From Albula goreensis (taxonomy: Eukaryota; Chordata; Actinopteri; Albuliformes; Albulidae): a stretch of 64,000 nt of DNA. The position numbers and the translations under genes are program-made. The notes below the pieces were generated by a model that searched no databases, was not told the origin of the DNA, and worked only from the letters and a program-made list of their open reading frames with translations. Positions 39,911 through 50,833 of the stretch are shown here, one piece after another. Numbering within the stretch: position 1 is the stretch's first letter; the number at the start of each line of letters is the position of its first letter. The stretch lies in the NCBI GenBank assembly GCA_022829145.1, contig CM040764.1:18782237-18846236 (forward strand), given 5' to 3'.

Positions 39911-41405
39911 TACAGGGCTGTAATGGGCTTTACCATGGACTACACAACAGAGTTAGCACATAAAGTAAGCTAAGCTCATCTGCCTCTCTCTCTCTCCCTC
40001 TCACACACTCACACATCTCACCCTACACACACACACACACACACAGTGTGGAGTTTGCCTACCCTTTGCACACACACAGCAGAATAATTTGGGTATTTCT
40101 CAACAAAGTTGTGTGGTTGGAAGAGGGGGGGGTATGAGTGTTGGAATTGTTTCATTGTTTTTTGTTTATATCTTCCTAACTTGCAGAAATGTAATACTGG
40201 CGCAGATGAAGCTTAGTTTTGCTGGGAATTGGAGAAGATCCCGTTGTTGAGGGCCTGATTTATCTGAAATGGCACAACGGCTGGGATTATAGGGATGGTG
40301 TGGGGGGTGGTTATTTGGATTGAATGCTGGGTAATTTCAATGAATTGATGAGAGGAGAAAGGGAGGGGGGAGAAGAGAAAAGAGGATGAGATTTGCCCAG
40401 AGGATTTCGGATGAGAGACGTGTATAGGAAGAAAAGAGACGCGTGTATTCGTTGTTGTCTGATAAATTGTGGAAAGGCCGCTAGAAAAGGATAGTGCATC
40501 AAAAAACGTCTTCGCTGTTGTGTTTTTTTTTTTTTTTTTTTTACCCAGCAGTCTTTTCACAGTATCATTTTGTAATCGGCACATCTGTGTTTGCAGGGCG
40601 CGGTGGCATATTGTTTCTGACAGGGCTCATGAATAAGCCAGTCTGTTTTCTGAGAGATTGAATATTAAATTCAGTCATGTTCCTCTCTGTGATGCTGGCA
40701 GTTGGGCTGTGACAGGTGAGATATGTGCCACTCGCGCCTTATTTGCTCATTGTCCCAGCGATCATTCAGAGTCAACTTTCAGCCCTCAACATTGTGAGAA
40801 AATTGACTTTAACTTCTCTCCCCCAGGTGAAAATGAGGAGGGGGAGGGGGCCCTGTCAGCAGCCTCGTTTCAATCGTGTACTCAGATCAAATGGAAGGAG
40901 AAAAAGGTAAACACAGACATGGCAAACATGTTGGTATGAATTCACTGAAGTGCTCGAGCAGAGGGTTTTTTTTCCCTCCTTCTTCTTCCAAAAGACAAGA
41001 TTATAACCTTGAAGCAAGTCACCTCCCTCCCATGACACCACTCACTAGCTCTCTCTGTCTCTCTCCTTTCAGCCTCTCGGCCTCAAACACGTGCACACTC
41101 TCTTTCATGCTCACCCTCTAACTCACTCAGTCACTCGTCTCACACACTCATTCATACTCACTCATTCACCCTCACACCCTCATCCTCTCGGTCCTCTCAC
41201 ACCCTCAGGCTGTCATAAGCTGTATTTCCATGAGCAGTGACGGGGGGCTGGGGTTTGGCAGCGGCGGGCAGGGTGTGGGGGGGAGTGGAGACGATGTGGT
41301 AGAGTTGTTTTGTTTTGTTTTTACAGCACAGCTCTGCGCCACAGGGACCTTAATGCAGGACTGTGCTTCAGTGTATTGCTTCTGACAGTCTGCACACTCC
41401 TGCAT

Positions 41406-41448
41406 ACACACACACACACACACACACAGTGTGCTTTCTGCAAGAAGG

Positions 41449-41499
<51 letters not shown>
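41406..41499. repeat. (CA)n and (GT)n microsatellites
   Basis: (CA)n at 41406-41428 and (GT)n at 41451-41499 lie 22 bp apart and are complementary, so they could form a hairpin. Confidence 0.9.
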
Positions 41500-41500
<1 letters not shown>

Positions 41501-41829
41501 ATATGCATATGAGTCTTAGCCAGCTGGAATCATATGTGCTTTGGAACAGCTTTCATTTGATTTTGCCTGCAATTTGAAATGCAGCTAAAGACAAAGCCGG
41601 GTCCCAGTCCCTGCATGGCTGGGGCCAGAGCTCGGGCCGGAGCCTCGTGTTTGACATGTCAGATAAAAGCGCCGCTCTGCGTCGCGGCCGTCAGCTGATG
41701 AGGCACAAAAAAAATGGTTTCTCAGAGGAGAGCGGCGCTGGCGGGCGCGGATGCTGACGGCGCTCGCACGGCTGTCCCAGCTCTGAGCTCATCACAATTC
41801 CATCACACAACATCCAGCGGCTTCATCTA

Positions 41830-42535
41830 TAAAACATCCATACGCGCAGATCTGATGTGTAGATTTGATCTCTTGGAAAATCAATGCGCAAATTGAGATT
41901 TATAAAACATGAAACTGACATTAAGAAAATATTCTTATGCGTACGCAAACTCCAAAGTTTGTGCACAAACTATTCCTTATAGTTATACAGCTGCACTGCA
42001 GGCTCAGCTATTCTGAGCTATTTCCGATCCCCTGACAAATAAGTTAAGAAACCTTCATGATTTACATAAGGCTTGTTATTTTTGTTATGAACAGTTGTAG
42101 TATTTATATTAATAAAGACTTATGGAATAACAGAAGAATAGTTTCACCTTTTCACCCATGGGAATGAGTTTTTCCCACTATCCCTGTTATCACCTCTGTC
42201 ACACTGACAATTTCATTTCCTTTTGCTGTCCCCTTCACTCGCCATTTTAATTGAAAACTTGCCTTAAAATGTTCAGACCATTCTTATGACACAAAACCCC
42301 AGGCGAGGGTATGTGAGGTCATTCACTGGGTGTAGCTGATAGTCTAAGCTCCTTTGAGTGCACACAATTTCAGGGAAGTTTGTGATTTATAAACTGAGCA
42401 TTCGCAGGGTAGATGTAGGAAAAGTTATCCATGCATAAGGACACTTGATAAATTGTTCATGTGAACATTTTAGAAGACAATCGTACATTCATATTTAGGA
42501 TGAAATCTAAGGGAATTTCATAAACGAGACCCCAG
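41830..42535. mobile_element. Possible decayed DNA-transposon remnant
   Basis: TCTATAAAACATCCATACGC and TTCTTATGCGTACGCAAACT on one side, and GATAAATTGTTCATG and TTTCATAAACGAGACCCC on the other, resemble end sequences of non-autonomous elements abundant in fish. No protein remnant and no clear target-site duplication were seen. Confidence 0.3.
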
Positions 42536-43308
42536 GTAGCAACAGAGACGGCTCCAATCTCAACTGTTGCAGACTGGTGGCGGCCACTGAGCTGGAAGCA
42601 CAGTGGGGAAAACAGTTGTTGTTCCTGACATATTTCCGTTTACGTTCTTTGGTCAACAATAAAGCAACTAGTCCACCTTAACAACACACAAAGATGGGCC
42701 TGTAGTTATAAAGTCTTATCATTATGTCTTGCCTCATCACCCTGTCTTATCAGACTCATCAGTTTTTGGTTAGTGGTAGCTATGTGCACATCTTCCCATA
42801 GTCATGTATCATTGGAACTTATGGACAAAAGTTATCTCTCCATATGTACACTCTGGGAATAGCTATGACAATTACCTCTGTGTCTGACTTGTGCAATTTC
42901 TGCATTTTAAATGATAATCAGGGATAAGGGGTTTCTTTCCTCAGCCATGCTTTGTGCTGAAAGTTAAGGCAGCATTCAAGGGTATTCTCTCTTATTGTCA
43001 GAGGTTGTCTTTGTAATGATCAAATTGGTTTTTCTTAATTGAACTCATGGTTTACATTCTGTAACACGGTGTGATATGAATGAATAAGATGTGTGGGACT
43101 CTTCTCGGGAAGCTTTGGGTTTAATTTCCTGTGGAGTATCCAGATTTTTGGCACCCTTGTTCATTTAAAGTACAAAATAATTGAAAAGTTACACCAATGA
43201 TTTAAAGGTAAGACTGCTGGCCCTCTCTGTTACCTCATCAACTGCCACTGCTGCTAACATTTATACTTATCTGTGTCTTCATATAATATAATTACCTGCC
43301 TCTTATAT

Positions 43309-43312
<4 letters not shown>

Positions 43313-43342
<30 letters not shown>
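43313..43342. repeat. (TA)n(CA)n microsatellite
   Basis: A TA-dinucleotide run passes into a CA run. Confidence 0.85.
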
Positions 43343-43503
43343 AACGTATACATGTATACACGTCTACACAAGTGCTGCTGTAAAATGGGGTGCAATAGTA
43401 ATGATGGATACTGTTCTGATCTCTGAGACATTTTTGGAGTATATCTCTGATAAATCATGGAAATATCTCCTTCTGCGTGCTGTGTGTGCCTGTCGGCATA
43501 GGT

Positions 43504-43611
<108 letters not shown>

Positions 43612-43951
43612 GCACAACTGGAAGTTTTTGCTGTTGGAGATGCTTGCGAGGGATTCATAGTTCATTGCTAATGTTACCATACATCGTTATATCTATAGTC
43701 TGGATATCCACCTCTAACCTGAAGTGCATCTACACGCTTTGAATCAAATCGCACCCCTCTCCCTCCTCCCATCCGCTCCTCTCTCTCTCTCTCCCTTTTT
43801 TTCTTTGTCTCTCTCATTGTCTGGCAGCAGCAGCCCCTGATCTGAAAGCTTGATGGACAGGATAGATTCAAAGCAGGCTGACACCTGAGCACAAAGCCCA
43901 AACAGACTAACACAAGCGATAGGTGGAGTCTGAGGCAGCAGGAACAGCAGT

Positions 43952-43982
43952 GTGTGGGGGGTGGGGGTGGGGGGGGGGGGTT
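43952..43982 (+). repeat. G-run cluster (potential G-quadruplex)
   Basis: Closely spaced runs GGGGGG, GGGGG and a final run of more than ten G lie within 30 bp. Confidence 0.6.
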
Positions 43983-44399
43983 GGTTGCTAGGAGGCGTGG
44001 GGTATGGGGGGCTGTGGTCAGCTGCACTCACAGGACCTCTTGTGTCCATTCTGTGGAAAATGATAAACTGTTTACTTTCAAAATCACAACTGAACATATA
44101 CAATTTACAGCTGAAGCATGAAATCAATGTAATGCGTGTGTGAGAGTGAGGGGGGCGGGGTGGAGGGAGGTCATTAAGTGCTGGGGAATAAACACTGAGG
44201 ATGGCGAACGGTGACGTGGGCCGAGCAGGGTGCCACTTTGAGGCCTCTCTGTGGGGTGGTGCTTTAAATTCCAGGCACATCCATCCAGGTGTCTGTCTCT
44301 GGGCTGTTTGTGCTCACAGCCTAACGGGGTTGTTTAACCTGGGTATCTGAATCCCTGGGCTACCGCCCTACAGTAACAGTTACTATGAACAACAGCAGC

Positions 44400-44460
44400 T
44401 ATGATGATGATGATTATCATTATTATTTTTATTAGTAGTAGAAATCATTATTATTATTAG
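44400..44460. repeat. Trinucleotide-like (GAT/ATT)n tract
   Basis: ATGATGATGATTATCATTAT and TTAGTAGTAGAAATCATTAT, a degenerate trinucleotide repeat with inverted-repeat character. Confidence 0.6.
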
Positions 44461-44968
44461 AAGTGGAATTAAAAGCACCAGCAATAATTATTATCATTAT
44501 TGTCAAAAAGATGTGTTCCATTTTATCTAGTGCCTTTCAATGTACATAACAGTGAATGGGGGAAGCTCACTTCATCCAGCAGTGAGTGGCGTCCACCAGG
44601 GTGATGCACTTTTGCCTTTTGGCAGCAGAACACTCACCGCGCACCGGCTGAGGCCGAGATCTGAGCTGCGCTAAAACCTGCATCAGCAGCACTGTGAGTG
44701 GAGTCAGTGGCAGCACTGGGGTCCTGAACAGCGGCTCTGTCAAAACAGGACGAGGCAGAAATGTGCTAGAATTACACAGAAGAGAAGAGCATATGTAAGG
44801 GATAATGCAGAAGGAAGTGTCCAGTTGCACATAATTATTGTATGACATGGAGGGCGAAGAACATCCCCAAAAATGTAGAATATAAAGGTTTTTAATGAGA
44901 ACAGAAGACTGAAAACTAACAGGCTACTCAAACCATGTAGGTTTGTTATTTTACCTGCTGTTTAGAGC

Positions 44969-45165
44969 GGAGGTGTCTAAATTAGTCCGAGAGGGGCCAG
45001 GGTGGATTGTAGGCTTTTGTCTGAGCCTAGCACCAAAACAGCACATTCAACAAATCAGCTAATCGTTGTCTTCAAACAAGACCTTGATGTGATGAATCAG
45101 GTGTTTTGTTGTGCGGGAACAAAAGCTTGCTGCTACGCTGGCCCTTCACAGGTAGGACTGCGCTC
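44969..45165. mobile_element. Palindromic non-autonomous repeat, about 200 bp
   Basis: GAGGGGCCAGGGTGGATTGT with GGCTTTTGT at one end is an imperfect reverse complement of ACAAAAGCTTGCTG with ACGCTGGCCCTTC at the other. Inside, CATTCAACAAATCAGCTAAT mirrors GATGAATCAGGTGTTTTGTT. This is the layout of a very common teleost palindromic repeat whose consensus carries GGAGGGCC ends. Confidence 0.7.
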
Positions 45166-48100
45166 CCCTGCTCTCAAGCCAGGTCACAATCCCTGCTATC
45201 CCACCAGGGAAATTTTGTATTCCACCAGGATTATATCAAAACACTTGTGCATCATTAAAACCTTTTCACACTCACTGAAGATATTTAACACTAGATATTT
45301 AAAAGACACTCTAGGGGTTGTTAGGCCTAAGATATTAAGTAAATGATACTTCATTAACAGAACTACTGCTGCTCTAGAGAATATCCAGAACTGTGACAAG
45401 CCTGGTCTTAATCCCATCAAGGCTCTCTGCTTCCTTCACCTGATCCAGAGAGCTTTTCCTCAAACTGGCAACTCTGTGAACAAATACGCTGTGAAATCAG
45501 TGAAAATCTGACCTTTAAATAAATTCACCTGTGCCCCATTGTTCTGCTGCAAGAATCCAATCTGAAACATCTCCTGTTGTGCGCTGCAATAATCCTTTAT
45601 GAAAATGGAAAGCTCACAGTCACCGTCAAATAGAGCGGAGATAACATCGGGATAACATATTAATCCTATTAATTACCATGGAAGGCTGTGTATTTAATGC
45701 ATAGGGACGTGGCTGCCTGGTGAGGTGTCAGTGGTCTCTCTGTCGAACCCAAGACAATATCAACTGTATTATCAACTGTTCATTTTTTGACTCCTGCTAG
45801 TCTTAAAGCCATGTGACTGTATTTTATGTAGTTACATAAATACTTGTTATATCAGTTGAATACAAGCTTACCCAAGAATGGTGCTTTTGAGTGCAGGTTT
45901 TGTCCCATTCTTGCACTAAAATACCTGACTCAACAAGTCAAGGTCATGGTTACACCTCTTGACTCCCACGGGTTTGAATGCAGTGTGACTAGATGTGTTT
46001 GTGTTTGAATGCATATTTATGTTTTTATGTCGTGATGTTTTCGTTCATCTAAGCCCCTCTCCACTGGCTCTGTTTAATCTACCGCGAGAGCCAATCGGTT
46101 GCCTATCGTCACCCTGAGTCACAGTCACTGGTGTCACTGCTTCAGCGCGTCTCTCCTTGTTGGCGTGCGTTCTATGTCGATAGGCCACGCCCCTCCCATC
46201 AGCCTCTCTTTCCTGTAACATAAAATCCCCCTTTTTGTTTTCATGAAATATGTAAAGGATTCCTCTTTATGGCAGAGAATCTGTGATTCTGTGTTTCTGG
46301 GGCCAGCCAAGGAGAGCTCTTAGAGGAAGTGAGGCATAGATATATTTAACCATTTAGGTAAATGGTGATATAAATATATATATCTACTTAGAGGGAACTA
46401 AAGAACATGAGAATACATAATAACGAGGACAGGACGTTGGGCCTATCTAGGCATGTGATTCACTCACAGTCCAGCAGTCATGCAGCTCCGCACAACATGT
46501 GCAGCGCAGACACCTGCCCCTGGGCTCATTACTGACCGCCTGCTCCCTGAAAACCGCGCTCGCCTCCTGCTCTAATTATATATTAAAAGGAAGGGTACAG
46601 GTAGTTCTGCACTACTAAAGAAAGAACAGTCCTTGGGTAGGGGCCTATGGAGAAGAAACACAAGGCACAGATGCACTAAAGTTGCCTCAAAGCACAAATT
46701 ATATTCTGAGCACACAAATTTAGAGAGAATTGAGAGTATGAGTAGGACATGCACTGGAAGCGAATGGGACAGGTGAGTAGCAGATCCTGGTCAAGCACTT
46801 TATGTGAGATACTCTCAGAATAATTGAAATACTCTAGAGGTGCCAATAGAAATTTAAAACATTCCTGTAATTAATTTTTCTATTAAACATGTTGCCGACC
46901 AGTATGAAATGTTTGATTCTAAGCATTGGAGAATGTTATATATATATCTTTTGAAACTGTCAGTAATCTGCAGGAATATTTCCAGTGTCTAAGGGGTGAA
47001 AGAATTACAAATACTAATGTAGACTGGTATTATTTATGTATTCCTTGCCATTTGAGCTGTTATGTTATTTATGTTTTGGATGAATATCAGCGTTGCCATA
47101 GAAAAGGGTGAGTCTCCTCCTGTATTCAGGGTGCGGACCTGCCACTGAAAGTCATCGGCTCACTCTAATGGGCCAGAATCACCTCAGAATAGAGCCTCTC
47201 TCTTTCATTTCACCCATTAATCAACAGGGAGTTTGCCTGTAATTCTCTCTGTCTCACAATGGGGGACAGCCTGCAGGTGACTCTCCCTCTTACGGCTGGG
47301 TTTGTTTGTTGGTCTTTGGGGGTCGGGGATGGTTATGTTGAACCTGCCCAATCATGAGTGCCCCAGCCCTGGTTCCTGTACCGAAGGGGCTGAATGGTGC
47401 CCCAATCCCCCCCTCCCCCGTGAAATGAGGACGAGAATGAGGGGAGCGTGTGTTTGGCAGAGCCTCAGCAAAGTGGTGTGCTTTGAGTTAATCTTCAGAA
47501 CAGGAGAAGGGGGAAGATGAGTCTGAGGGGTGGGGGGGTGCTGGGGCAGCATTAGTGGGGCAGTCAAAGTCAATCTGGAGAAAAACATAAACAAATGAAG
47601 TCATCACTGGTGTAGCAATGTTCAAATTCCCCTACAAACCCCCCTGAACCTCACTCTCCTGCTAAGCATTTTGAATTTTCCGTGTCCTTCAGCAGTTATG
47701 TGAGGAAAAACAGGAGTACATACAACAAATACACACAAACACACACATACATGGGAATACAGTAATGCTGAAGCTGTTTACCCTGGCAGGCAGAGGTAAG
47801 TGAGTTTTGCAGAAAGTGTGGTGACCCAACGGGCCTTGGCTGAGATGTACAGCGGAATCAGGCTGACGCAGTCTCTGAATTCCCTGCAATAAGACTGTAA
47901 TTAGATATTGGATGGTTCATGCAGAGCAGCTCACACCCCTGGAACTGAATCACGGAGGAACCATTAACCTTTTCCTCACCAAGAACCAGGAGTGAGGAAA
48001 TAATAAAAAATAATGTTTAAAACTATTATTACTATTATTGTTGTTGTTATTATTATTACGATACTGGATTTTGGGGAAACCCCTTTTTGACTCTTAGTTC

Positions 48101-48639
48101 ACAAGTACTTTTTAGTGTACTCTTTTTTAATAAAGGACTGAGTAAAAGAACTGTTGAACTATTTATTTACTTGTGTCCCTTGGAAATTGCAGAGAAGAGG
48201 CATTTTAAAAATCGATTTTTTTTTTCTAATTTCAATGCATATCCATTTAACAAATGCTTTTTAAAGGAAATAAACAGAGTTGTTAAATGTCCCATGCGTT
48301 TAAATATGCTATACCGAGAATCTCGGAGTCGTTAGCCTAAAGCAGACATTAAAACAAACATCCACCAAAATATTTGCTGTCAAATCTGCTAAAATTCAGA
48401 TAGCCAGTAGAGGGCGCGTTTGCTCCAGGGCTCTTCGCCAAATCCAACTAAATTAAGCTTAAAATCACATCTGTGTAACAGTAAACACTGGCAATGAAGT
48501 AAAAAATGAATTGGCGTTTGAGGGTGTATCGAAATTTATGAAATAATTACTTCATCATTGATCCAGGTGAACTGACTGGAACCTTTTATTAAGTTAGACG
48601 AAATGAAATCCAATGTTCTTCATGCGTGTTATAAAGTTA

Positions 48640-48728
48640 AATAAAATTGACCCTGGTGGAAGTACTTGTACTAGTACTCGTATTAGTAGTAGTAGTATTA
48701 GTAGTAGTAGTAGTAATAATAATAATAT
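48640..48728. repeat. (GTA)n-rich tract
   Basis: GTACTTGTACTAGTACTCGT followed by ATTAGTAGTAGTAGTATTAG and related units ending (AAT)n. Confidence 0.75.
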
Positions 48729-49379
48729 GCGTCATGTTTTTCTATTTTAAATTAATATTGCAATTGGCAATAGCAACCAAAATATTAGATGTATGCTCGT
48801 GCTGTCTTGCATCAGATATATACCCTTTGGAATCAAAGTATTTATCGTTGGATGCCCATATGTTTTTCAGGTGGTTTTCTTGTAACTTCTGCAGAATTGC
48901 TCATGTGTATAGCCAGAGAAAACGACTCCTCAGCTCCCCAGGCTAAACTGCGCCTGGCGCTCCGGTAATTCCACCGGAACATTCATGCTTGAATGCATTT
49001 CAACCTTAAACATATGTGCAAATGAAGAAAATATCAATAAAATTTGCATGTGTGTTGCAAGACCAAATCACGCGCCAATTGACGGCCCCCGACCTCTGTA
49101 CCTTCACTTGCAGGTGTGGCATGGTATTCTAACTATCAACATGAATCTACTTTAGGGGGCTATATAGAACAATTCAAAGCTCATCTCTGATAATTGTGTT
49201 GCCTCGTCGGGAGTTAAGTCAGAAACATTCCAAGAAATCTCCAGTGGTTCATTACATTTTGCTTATTAATATCAATGTATTTATTTATATATTTTTTTTT
49301 ACCGTTCACAACCAAGGACAACCAGTGTTGCAGGGGGATAAGCCAAGAAGTAACTTCTAAATAGATTATCAAAGTGGAG

Positions 49380-50723
49380 TCAAACCTTAAAAGCGAAGAA
49401 ATGGACAGGAGTGTCTCCCTGGGCCCCCGTGCGCTGCCCCTCCCTTCGCAGAGGAGCGCAGACTGAAATGCGCGAGACGTGCAGTGGAGCCGACAGAGCG
49501 CGCAGGAGGAGAGTACCTAGCGACTCGCGCCAGCCACGCTGTGTATACTGGGACGAACTGAACATGGGGGGATAGTTAGAGCTGTACATTGCGCATCGGG
49601 AGGATTGAGCAAAACGCACAATACTGACAAACCAGCCTGTTTTCAAGGACAGAAGAATACGAGGCAGTGAAAGCAACAACTTTGAAATTATTACACAAGG
49701 CTACGCCTGTGCTAAGACTATTACGCCTGCACAGGGACGCGGAAAACACGGGAGGAACAATTCAAAACACAGATTCATAAGCCATCAACTTCTGCATTGA
49801 TAACAGAAGGATGAACGAGAGCGTGAAATCAAGGCGACACATTTTCTTCCTATGCTGTCATTTAATTTCGCTGTCAGAAAGCGTCACAAAGGGAAAGTCG
49901 GACCTCTGGATAAGTCGTAGGTTTCCGTAGAGCTCGGACATTGTCGTGCTGCAGAACAATTGTAGCCGTTTCTAGGTTCCACCTTGGAATATTAGAAATA
50001 TACACTTGTCAACAGCTGAGATTGTGCGCTTTTTGACAGCATCACACATGATATTTCTCATCTGAACGCGACGAGGGGGAAACCCGTCTACTCGATGCTG
50101 TGGTCTTGTGGCGCTCATTGAGATTTTATATCTGTGTTTTGGAATGTATGGATGGTAAAGGAACTGAAGTTACTGGAAGTTACTGTGGACAGAGATGGAT
50201 TCACAATGCGAAACATCACTGTGGAATGTTACTATTCAAGAATATCTGAGAAGACCAATGTTTTCCTGTTTTTAATTGTTTTTTAATTTTAACGATATTT
50301 TTTTTATATTGGGAATGGTGTTTTGGAATTTTGAACTATTCACGGCATAGCACGTTTTCAGAAGTGTGCTTTCCTAGGACTAATAGTTACTTAAGGTTGT
50401 GGTCAAGCATGCAGAAAGACGCGTCTTTTTGAAAAAGTACTTTTAATTTGACATGCTCGTGTTTTTACTGAAGGGGAACGGACACGTAAAGAATTAATGT
50501 TATCTAGGCACATCATCTGAGTATCCCCCCTCTTACACGGTCGGAAAATTTGAGTTTAGAGAAATAAAAATGAGTGTGGAGCGGAATTAAGTTTATCTCT
50601 AATTGGAAAATCGAAACAATTTCGCATGTGTAATTAAACTGGTGACTGCCCATTAAGCAATATCAATACCCTATTAAATTCTCTCCCCTTGCTTTCGGCT
50701 AAGGACAAGCGCGAGCTTACCGA
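49380..50723 (+). promoter_or_regulatory. efna2: Promoter and long 5' leader of the ephrin-A gene
   Basis: A GC/CpG-rich core at about 49420-49520 (GCGCGAGACGTGCAG, GACAGAGCGCGCAGG, GACTCGCGCCAGCC) suggests the promoter, with TATATAG at 49161-49167 upstream. From there to the ATG at 50724 the sequence has no recognised splice junction and many short upstream open frames, one at 49811-49930. The transcription start is not determined; a leader of up to about 1.2 kb, or an unrecognised 5' intron, is possible. Confidence 0.45.
49811..49930 (+). CDS. Upstream open reading frame in the ephrin-A leader (39 codons plus stop)
   Basis: It begins MNESVKSRRHIFFLCCHLIS and ends SDLWISRRFP-TAG. It is not in frame continuity with the ephrin start and matches no family I know. 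If the leader starts at the CpG-rich core, it would be scanned before the ephrin ATG and could lower translation. Confidence 0.3.
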   Translation: MNESVKSRRHIFFLCCHLISLSESVTKGKSDLWISRRFP

Positions 50724-50833
50724 ATGGAGTTGTCACTTCTGGTTTTAACCCTCGCGTGTCGAGTGTGGGTGTGGGCCGAGGAGAAGGTGATCTCCGACAG
50801 ACACGCAGTTTACTGGAACAGCACAAACCCCAG
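50724..50833 (+). CDS. efna2: Ephrin-A, first coding exon (partial; likely ephrin-A2)
   Basis: The exon encodes 36 codons plus two bases up to CCCAG|GTAAGA. Ephrin-As are GPI-anchored ligands of Eph receptor tyrosine kinases, used in axon guidance and tissue boundaries. The start MELSLLVLTLACRVWVWA is a typical signal peptide (charged start, Leu/Val core, Ala before cleavage). EEKVISDRHAVYWNSTNP follows; SDRxAVYWNxxNPR is the opening of the ephrin receptor-binding domain, and N-S-T is a glycosylation site conserved in the family. The exon stops after NPR, as in other ephrin-A genes, where exon 2 begins with the first strand after this motif. The rest lies right of the window. Ephrin-A is secure; A2 rather than A5 or A3 rests on the PALM-PTBP1 neighbourhood and on the SDR word. 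Confidence 0.88.

Noticed and set aside
49380-49679. 99-codon minus-strand open frame near the ephrin-A promoter
   Set aside because: It lies antisense to the CpG-rich 5' leader, with no similarity or splice support.
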